From contig CALUNL010000001.1 in NCBI GenBank assembly GCA_944322005.1, positions 310,001 through 374,000 on the forward strand: a stretch of 64,000 nt of DNA, read 5' to 3'. Under the pieces are notes generated by a model. The model searched no databases. It was not told the origin of the DNA and saw only the letters and a list, made by a program, of their open reading frames with translations. The stretch is from an uncultured Alistipes sp. (GTDB lineage Bacteria > Bacteroidota > Bacteroidia > Bacteroidales > Rikenellaceae). This document shows, piece by piece, positions 60,015 to 64,000 of the stretch. Position numbers and translations under genes: made by a program. Position 1 is the stretch's first letter. Every line of letters begins with the position of its first letter.

Positions 60015-60683
60015 ATGAAGAGACTTTTCCTTATTGCATTGATGTTTTCGCTTCCGTTGTGCGTCTTTTCACAGACGGCAGGCACCACTCCTTTCAATGG
60101 TTCCGTGACGGGAGCCGACGGTAGCGGACTGCGTGTCCGCATATCCGTAAAGGGCACCGACAAATATACGTTCTCGAACAAGAACGGCCGCTTCGGCCTT
60201 ACGGACATAAACCCCGACGACACGCTCGTCTTGAAGTATAAGCGGCATGAAGCGGAGGTTCCGGTGGCAGGACGCAAGAGTATGAAAATTAATATCCTCG
60301 GTGATATGAATATCGGGGATGTGTCGGCGGCGCCTGAGTACGAGCGTGAGGGATCCGGATTTGTCAAGCGCAGGGAGTATGTCTCTTCGGACAAACTTAC
60401 AGGCGACTACCTGCGGCGTTCCGGATATACGAGTCTGAGCAGTGCCGTCAAGGTCTGCATCCCGGGCGTAATCGTGGAAAATGACGGCCGTGTGGCCATC
60501 CGTGGACTCGGTTCGGTCAACAGCGGGGTCTATGCGCTCATACTTTTCGACAATTCGGAGGTCAAGAGCCTCGACGAAATCAATCTGTTCGATGTGGAGA
60601 GCGTGGAGGTTATCCGCGACGGCACGTTGTACGGATTTCGCGGCGCCAACGGTGTCATAAAGGTGCGTTCGCGCAGCAAATAG
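60015..60683 (+). CDS. TonB-receptor plug-domain protein without barrel
   Basis: A 222-residue exported protein (signal peptide about 1-20, VFSQ). Residues about 25-95 form a carboxypeptidase-D-regulatory-like sandwich (FNGSVTGADGSGLRVRISVKG), and about 110-220 a SusC/TonB plug domain ending in the hallmark DVESVEVIRDGTLYGFRGAN and GVIKVRSR. It then stops: there is no outer-membrane beta-barrel, and 15 bases later the convergent ubiA-type gene ends, so this is not simply a receptor cut by the window. The ATG at 60015 is preferred over an upstream GTG. A near-consensus box TATCTTTA lies at 59977-59984. Confidence 0.82.
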   Translation: MKRLFLIALMFSLPLCVFSQTAGTTPFNGSVTGADGSGLRVRISVKGTDKYTFSNKNGRFGLTDINPDDTLVLKYKRHEAEVPVAGRKSMKINILGDMNIGDVSAAPEYEREGSGFVKRREYVSSDKLTGDYLRRSGYTSLSSAVKVCIPGVIVENDGRVAIRGLGSVNSGVYALILFDNSEVKSLDEINLFDVESVEVIRDGTLYGFRGANGVIKVRSRSK

Positions 60684-60698
60684 GCAATCCTCAATACC

Positions 60699-61571
60699 CT
60701 ATCCGTAGATAAGCAGGTCGGCGATGATGAAGGTTGCGAGCGTAATGCTTGCAAGTCCGTTCAGCGTGCCGAATGCTATTCCTATGGAGCGCTGTTTCGA
60801 CGGGGTTACAAGTATGTGCTCCGTGATTATGATTGCCGTGAAGAGCGCCACGCCTGTCCACAAAAGAGGCGATTGCGGGCAGTATGCCGCAAATGCTGCC
60901 AGCGAAGCAATGCTTACCGCATGCAGGGCGATGCTGATGCCGAGCGACGTCCGGACGGAGAATTTTGCCGGAATGGAGTGCAACCCCCGTTCCCGGTCGA
61001 AATCGCGGTCCTGGAGCGCATATATGATGTCGAACCCGCCGCACCATGTGATGACCAGCAGCGACAGTATGCACGGCACGAGAGTCAGGGTGCCCGTCAC
61101 TGCAATATAGGCTCCGGCGGGGGCTATTCCGAGTGACAGTCCGAGTACGAGGTGCGCAAGCGACGTGAAACGTTTGCAGTAGCTGTACGATATGAGTACG
61201 GCAAGCGCCACGGGTGAGAGTATTGCGGTCAGCCTGTTGATCGTTGCGGCGGTGATTATGAAAAGCAGTCCGTTCACAACGACAAAAATCATGGCATTGC
61301 GCGGAGAGATGCGTCCCGCCGGTATTTCGCGGTCGGCCGTACGCGGGTTTTCTCCGTCTATGCGGCGGTCGGCCCAGCGGTTGAATCCCATTGCCGTATT
61401 GCGCGCGAAGACCATGCAGAGAAGTATCTGCAGCAGCAGAACCGGGTCGAACCCCGAACCGGTGGTCTTGAATGCATATACGAACGCAATCATTGCGAAC
61501 GGCAGAGCGAATATCGTGTGTGCGAACCTTACGAGCCTTACGTAATCGGCAACTTTCGAAAAAAATCCCAT
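60699..61571 (-). CDS. UbiA family prenyltransferase (MqnP-like)
   Basis: A 290-residue inner-membrane enzyme that prenylates an aromatic acid in quinone synthesis. The two Asp motifs are present: NRWADRRID and DIIYALQDRDFD. The stretch ARNTAMGFNRWADRRIDGEN followed by NPRTADREIPAG is of the MqnP/UbiA type and unlike MenA, which suggests the futalosine route to menaquinone. No other menaquinone gene is in the window to confirm this. Promoter box directly upstream; convergent with the plug-domain gene. Confidence 0.88.
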   Translation of the reverse strand: MGFFSKVADYVRLVRFAHTIFALPFAMIAFVYAFKTTGSGFDPVLLLQILLCMVFARNTAMGFNRWADRRIDGENPRTADREIPAGRISPRNAMIFVVVNGLLFIITAATINRLTAILSPVALAVLISYSYCKRFTSLAHLVLGLSLGIAPAGAYIAVTGTLTLVPCILSLLVITWCGGFDIIYALQDRDFDRERGLHSIPAKFSVRTSLGISIALHAVSIASLAAFAAYCPQSPLLWTGVALFTAIIITEHILVTPSKQRSIGIAFGTLNGLASITLATFIIADLLIYG

Positions 61572-61588
61572 ATCCAGAAATTTGACTG

Positions 61589-61596
61589 CAAATATA
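61589..61596 (-). promoter_or_regulatory. -7 box (TATATTTG) for the prenyltransferase gene
   Basis: Exact TAnnTTTG on the minus strand, 17 bases before the ATG at 61571. Confidence 0.6.
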
Positions 61597-61738
61597 GTCT
61601 ATATTTCGGAGAATTGAACCCCGAAGCCGTATCCGGCGTGTGTTCATGTGCCTGCGAATCGGTGACGGATATGGCGGTCCCGATTAAAAAAATCGCAATA
61701 AAACAGACTATGCATTAATATGGTTAGCTTTTATTTTG

Positions 61739-61746
61739 TACTTTTG
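61739..61746 (+). promoter_or_regulatory. -7 box (TACTTTTG) for pheT
   Basis: Exact TAnnTTTG match 44 bases before the ATG at 61791. Confidence 0.55.
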
Positions 61747-61790
61747 CGCTATCGTCAGAATTTTTGGAAAAGACAACAAAGTACGACAAT

Positions 61791-64000
61791 ATGAATATAT
61801 CTTACAATTGGCTCAAGCATTATGTGGATATCGATCTGCCTGTCGAGAAGACGGCGGAGATTCTTACGAACATAGGTCTCGAAGTGGAGGGACTCGAGAA
61901 GGTGGAGACGATTCGCGGCGGTCTGGCCGGTGTTGTTGTCGGTGAGGTGCTCACCTGTGAAGACCATCCCGATTCCGACCACCTGCATGTGACTACGGTC
62001 GATGTCGGCGGCGAGGCGCCGCTCCAGATTGTCTGCGGCGCATCCAACTGCCGCAAGGGCTTGAAGGTGATGTGTGCCACGATAGGCACCGTCCTCTACC
62101 CCGACGGCGGCGACGAGGAGTTCAAGATCAAGCGCAGCAAGATTCGCGGCGTGGAGTCGCTGGGAATGCTCTGTGCGGAGGATGAACTCGGCATAGGCTG
62201 CGACCATGCGGGAATTATAGAGTTGCCGGAAGATGCCGTGGTCGGAACGCCGGCAGCAACGTATTATGGCATAAAGGAGGATTACCTCATCTCGATAGGA
62301 CTTACGCCGAACCGCATAGATGCGGCATCGCATATAGGTGTGGCGCGCGACCTGGTGGCATACCTGCGAAGCCGTGGAGAGGATGTGTCGCTTAAGATGC
62401 CGGACGTTAGCGGATTCAAGGTGGACAACCACGACCTCGAAATCGGTGTGGAGGTGGAGAATACGGTGGCTTGTCCGAGATATTCGGGCATAACCGTCAA
62501 GGGCTGCAAGATAGGCCCGTCGCCCGACTGGATGCAGAACTGCCTGCGTGCCGCCGGACTTCATCCGAAGAACAACCTCGTCGACATAACCAACTTCGTC
62601 CTCTTTGAGCTCGGGCAGCCGCTGCATGCATTCGACGTCTCGAAGATAGACGGCGGCCGTATCGTAGTCAGGAACTGTCCGGAGGGAACGCCGTTCGTTA
62701 CGCTCGACGGTGAGGAGCGCAGGCTCGATGCCGAGGACCTGATGATATGTTCGGCAACCAAGCCGATGTGTATTGCGGGTGTATTCGGCGGTTTGGATTC
62801 GGGCATAAGCGATACGACCACCGATGTCTTCATCGAGAGCGCCTATTTCAATCCGGTCTCCGTCCGCAAGACGGCCAAGCGTTTCGGACTCAATACGGAC
62901 TCCTCGTTCCGTTTCGAGCGAGGTATAGACCCTAACATACAGATCTATGCGCTCAAACGTGCCGCGCTGCTGTTCAAGGAGATTGCCGGCGGCGAGATTT
63001 CGAGTGAGATAGTCGACGTATGCGAGGCTCCGGCCGAGCCGTTCCGCTTCGACTTTTCGCTTGCGAGGGCAAAGGCACTTATCGGCAAGGATATTCCGGA
63101 CGAGACCATCCGTTCGATAATTGCGGCACTCGACGTGAAGGTCGAGGGCGAGAGGGACGGAGTGCTTTCGGTGGCCGTGCCGCCGTACCGTGTCGATGTC
63201 CGCAGGGAGGCCGATCTGGTCGAGGACGTGCTGCGTATCTACGGATACAACAACGTGGAGATACCGGAACATGTCAACTCCACCCTGTCATACGTACAGA
63301 AGCCGGACCGTACGCACCTTACAAATATGGTGTCCGACCTTCTCACCTCCAAGGGCTATACGGAGATAATGTCCAACTCGCTGACCAAGGCGTCGTATTA
63401 CGAGGGACTGGAATCGTATCCGGTGCGCAACTGCGTAAGGATACTGAATCCGCTCAGCGCCGACCTCAATGTCATGCGTCAGACGTTGGTGTTCAATGTA
63501 ATGGAGGCCGTGCAGCTTAATATCAACCACCGAAACGGCGACCTGAAACTGTACGAGTTCGGCAACTGCTACCGCTATACGCCGGAGAATGCCGGTTCAG
63601 AGCGTGGCCCGCTCGCCGCATACGGTGAGGAGTACATGCTGGCGATAGCGCTGACCGGAACCGTGGAGCCGCAGTCGTGGAACTCCAAGGCCCGTCCGGC
63701 ATCATTCTTTGCCCTGCGCGGTGTCGTGGAGCAGATACTGCGCCGGTTCGGTCTCGACATCTACGATTTGCACAGCGAGAGCCTTTCGAGCGACATCTTC
63801 GACGAGGCGCTGCTGATTACGATAAACGGCAAACAGCTTGTGAGGTTCGGCCGTGTGTCGTCGCGCATATGCCGCACGTTCGACATCAAACAGAACGTCT
63901 ATTATGCGGAACTCGATTTCGACCTCCTGCTCAAGGCTACACGCAAGCATAAGGTTACGGCAAGCGAGTTGCCTAAATACCCGTCGGTAAGGCGAGACCT
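61791..64000 (+). CDS. pheT: Phenylalanine-tRNA ligase beta subunit, 3'-truncated by window
   Basis: Beta subunit of the (alpha-beta)2 synthetase that charges tRNA-Phe. The frame runs open from ATG 61791 to the window edge (736 complete codons of about 820). Seen: MNISYNWLKHYVDIDL, the EMAP/tRNA-binding module (GVVVGEVLTCEDHPDSDHL), GVESLGMLCAEDELGIG, the B3/B4 editing region (NNLVDITNFVLFELGQPLHAF) and the B5 segment YRVDVRREADLVEDVLRIYGY. The 3' anticodon-binding domain is outside. It stands without pheS upstream, as is usual in Bacteroidota. Confidence 0.97.
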   Translation, partial: MNISYNWLKHYVDIDLPVEKTAEILTNIGLEVEGLEKVETIRGGLAGVVVGEVLTCEDHPDSDHLHVTTVDVGGEAPLQIVCGASNCRKGLKVMCATIGTVLYPDGGDEEFKIKRSKIRGVESLGMLCAEDELGIGCDHAGIIELPEDAVVGTPAATYYGIKEDYLISIGLTPNRIDAASHIGVARDLVAYLRSRGEDVSLKMPDVSGFKVDNHDLEIGVEVENTVACPRYSGITVKGCKIGPSPDWMQNCLRAAGLHPKNNLVDITNFVLFELGQPLHAFDVSKIDGGRIVVRNCPEGTPFVTLDGEERRLDAEDLMICSATKPMCIAGVFGGLDSGISDTTTDVFIESAYFNPVSVRKTAKRFGLNTDSSFRFERGIDPNIQIYALKRAALLFKEIAGGEISSEIVDVCEAPAEPFRFDFSLARAKALIGKDIPDETIRSIIAALDVKVEGERDGVLSVAVPPYRVDVRREADLVEDVLRIYGYNNVEIPEHVNSTLSYVQKPDRTHLTNMVSDLLTSKGYTEIMSNSLTKASYYEGLESYPVRNCVRILNPLSADLNVMRQTLVFNVMEAVQLNINHRNGDLKLYEFGNCYRYTPENAGSERGPLAAYGEEYMLAIALTGTVEPQSWNSKARPASFFALRGVVEQILRRFGLDIYDLHSESLSSDIFDEALLITINGKQLVRFGRVSSRICRTFDIKQNVYYAELDFDLLLKATRKHKVTASELPKYPSVRRD

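Noticed and set aside
61755-63272. Minus-strand frame opposite pheT
   Set aside because: pheT is unmistakable on the plus strand; the opposite frame has no support.
1-64000. CRISPR array, defence island or prophage
   Set aside because: No regularly spaced repeats, Cas, restriction-modification, toxin-antitoxin or phage structural genes were found on either strand.

Overview
This 64 kb window is chromosomal DNA from a Bacteroidota bacterium, most likely an Alistipes/Rikenellaceae-type gut anaerobe. Intergenic regions repeatedly carry the Bacteroidota promoter -7 box TAnnTTTG. The genes include an outer-membrane TonB-plug protein, a Rho factor with the long low-complexity insertion seen in this phylum, several secreted glycan-active enzymes, DUF1566/FISUMP and PepSY-like proteins, and a probable cysteate synthase, the first step of the sulfonolipids known from Alistipes. 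The genus is an inference from gene content and GC-rich coding; there is no rRNA gene to confirm it.

Layout, left to right. (1) 1-3.7 kb, plus: the 3' part of serA, a DUF1015 protein carrying a DGHHR motif, and an sn-glycerol-1-phosphate dehydrogenase-like enzyme. (2) 3.8-7.2 kb, minus, overlapping genes: ZnuB-like permease, LptF/G-type permease, fmt. (3) 7.3-16.7 kb, plus: mtaB, an MCP-like membrane sensor without an output domain, trkH, a SPOR-like secreted protein, nfeD, a GH31 glycosidase and floA. (4) 16.7-23.5 kb: a double-CDGSH iron-sulfur protein (minus), then a BACON/FISUMP-like lipoprotein, an MFS transporter, a LuxC-like acyl-CoA reductase, a Spy-like periplasmic protein and a three-repeat PepSY-like lipoprotein. 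(5) 23.6-31.3 kb, one long minus-strand run: divergent amidase with golvesin-like domain, GH20 hexosaminidase, YqeY, BASS-type transporter, dusB, and a UDG-superfamily glycosylase. (6) 31.5-35.7 kb, plus: PRiA4b-fold protein, miaA, tRNA-Leu, rho, S1/P1 nuclease.

(7) 35.8-46 kb, mainly minus: manA, cysteate synthase, tRNA-Lys (plus), an alpha/beta-hydrolase lipoprotein and its upstream AraC gene, a metallophosphoesterase and a DUF1566 protein, and a Ca2+ P-type ATPase. (8) 46-52.1 kb: a plus-strand AraC gene overlapping maf at their 3' ends, then the minus operon mbl-trmD-lpxB-fah-maf preceded by rlmD. (9) 52.3-64 kb: a DUF3667 protein, tpx, an MFS transporter, tRNA-Gly transcribed after lepA and an acyl-CoA/ACP synthetase, a DMT transporter, a plug-only TonB-receptor-like protein, a UbiA/MqnP-like prenyltransferase and the 5' part of pheT.

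Most of the window is housekeeping, with no phage, insertion sequence, CRISPR array or defence island visible. The parts most worth following are the unusual lipid and serine chemistry (serA-DUF1015, G1P dehydrogenase, cysteate synthase), the NfeD-GH31-FloA arrangement, the sensor-TrkH pairing, the Rho insertion, and several palindromes and repeats placed at promoters. All coding calls rest on reading the translations; no database search was possible.
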